Below, in pieces: positions 5,677 through 6,075 of a DNA stretch of 6,075 nucleotides (its first letter is position 1; every line of letters begins with the position of its first letter). Made by a program: the position numbers and the translations under genes. The DNA is from an uncultured euryarchaeote (GTDB lineage Archaea > Thermoplasmatota > Poseidoniia > Poseidoniales > Poseidoniaceae). Below the pieces are notes generated by a model, which did no database searches, was not told the origin of the DNA, and worked only from the letters and a program-made list of their open reading frames with translations. Location: NCBI GenBank assembly GCA_937897005.1, contig CALCOQ010000009.1, positions 1 to 6,075 of the forward strand, written 5' to 3'.

Positions 5677-6036
5677 TCACTCTTCTTCGTCTTTCTCTGC
5701 CTCAGCAATTCGCAACTCATAATCGAATGCTGCTTGCTGAGCGATCAATGCCATATCTGAAACCGTTGCACCATCTACGCTGCGACGAATGATCCTGTTG
5801 TTTGCAACCGATGCTCTGGTGAATGGTTCCCATGCGCCGCCAGCGAAATTGTGGCCGCATTTCCCACACGTCCAGATACCTACGGCATCACGTGTGACCT
5901 TCTGATATTGGCAGACTGGACAGGAGTATTTCCTTGCTCTCTTTCGTAGGATCTTTGCAGCATTACGGCGCACACTGACACCGTAGCGAGGTCCGAATCT
6001 AGCGGCAGCTCCAACCTTTTGAGTTCTCTTTGACAT
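5677..6036 (-). CDS. rpl37ae: 50S ribosomal protein L37Ae (eL43) with a C-terminal extension
   Basis: L37Ae is a zinc-ribbon protein of the archaeal and eukaryotic large subunit. The 119-residue product has the family N-terminus (KRTQKVGAAARFGPRYGVSVRR), then the zinc ribbon CPVC at 39-42 and CGKC at 57-60, followed by GHNFAGGAWEPFT. All four zinc-binding cysteines are present. Family members are usually about 80-95 residues; here some 40 residues follow the core, ending in a helix-prone, charged tail (RIAEAEKDEEE). The start is the ATG at 6036, with AAGGAGG 7 nt upstream; a TTG at 6042 would leave almost no spacing to that site. The ATG is 2 bp past the stop of a gene entering from the right. 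It heads the visible part of the minus operon. rpoP, often next to it in euryarchaea, is missing here. Confidence 0.95.
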   Translation of the reverse strand: MSKRTQKVGAAARFGPRYGVSVRRNAAKILRKRARKYSCPVCQYQKVTRDAVGIWTCGKCGHNFAGGAWEPFTRASVANNRIIRRSVDGATVSDMALIAQQAAFDYELRIAEAEKDEEE

Positions 6037-6038
6037 AT

Positions 6039-6074
6039 TCAAGCCTCCTTGGAGTGTACAAGTTCTCTCAGTTC
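6039..6074 (-). CDS. Possible C-terminal end of an upstream gene (partial)
   Basis: One minus-strand frame is open from the window edge and stops with TGA at 6039-6041, encoding ELRELVHSKEA. The stop lies 2 bp before the rpl37ae ATG, and the rpl37ae ribosome binding site falls in its last codons, the same tight packing seen in the rest of the operon. In many euryarchaea the exosome subunit Rrp42 precedes rpl37ae, so that is the best guess. Eleven residues are too few to identify it. Confidence 0.4.
   Translation of the reverse strand, partial: ELRELVHSKEA
6044..6050 (-). promoter_or_regulatory. Ribosome binding site of rpl37ae
   Basis: AAGGAGG on the minus strand, 7 nt before the ATG at 6036. 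It is the strongest such site in the window and decides for the ATG over the TTG at 6042. Confidence 0.8.
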
Positions 6075-6075
6075 A

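Overview
The window looks like the chromosome of a euryarchaeon. The markers are an archaeal-type ribosomal protein S12, an L37Ae zinc-ribbon ribosomal protein, a KEOPS Pcc1 subunit, a prefoldin beta subunit and an archaeal-style UbiD decarboxylase. The moderate GC content, the acidic extensions, the frequent TTG/GTG starts behind strong Shine-Dalgarno sites, and the unrecognised helical-repeat proteins would suit a Thermoplasmatota lineage such as marine group II (Poseidoniales). That lineage call is an inference from style and gene order; no search was run.

The layout has three transcription blocks. Positions 1-654 (minus strand) hold rps12 followed by the 5' end of the next gene, very probably rps7, whose N-terminus is an acidic region built from a 30-bp tandem repeat. 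Positions 797-3091 (plus strand) hold a UbiD-family decarboxylase, a candidate anhydromevalonate phosphate decarboxylase of archaeal isoprenoid synthesis, followed 45 bp later by a TPR-like protein with an acidic linker. Positions 3080-6075 (minus strand) hold a compact translation and protein-folding operon. In transcription order it is: the last codons of an upstream gene, rpl37ae, pcc1, prefoldin beta, a DHH/DHHA1 phosphoesterase, and a second helical-repeat protein. The plus block and this minus block meet tail to tail with a 12-bp overlap of coding sequence.

The long minus operon groups ribosome assembly (L37Ae), tRNA t6A modification (Pcc1 of KEOPS), co-translational folding (prefoldin) and a nuclease/phosphatase-like enzyme (DHH). 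Its genes are separated by about 2-22 bp, or overlap by 4 bp at a GTGA junction. The archaeal neighbour rpoP, often found between rpl37ae and pcc1, is absent. The only sizeable non-coding stretch is the 142-bp divergent gap between rps12 and ubiD, which should hold both promoters. I see no mobile elements, CRISPR arrays, tRNAs or rRNAs. The window reads mainly as conserved archaeal core genes, with two uncharacterised helical-repeat proteins and some unusual protein extensions as the less ordinary parts.
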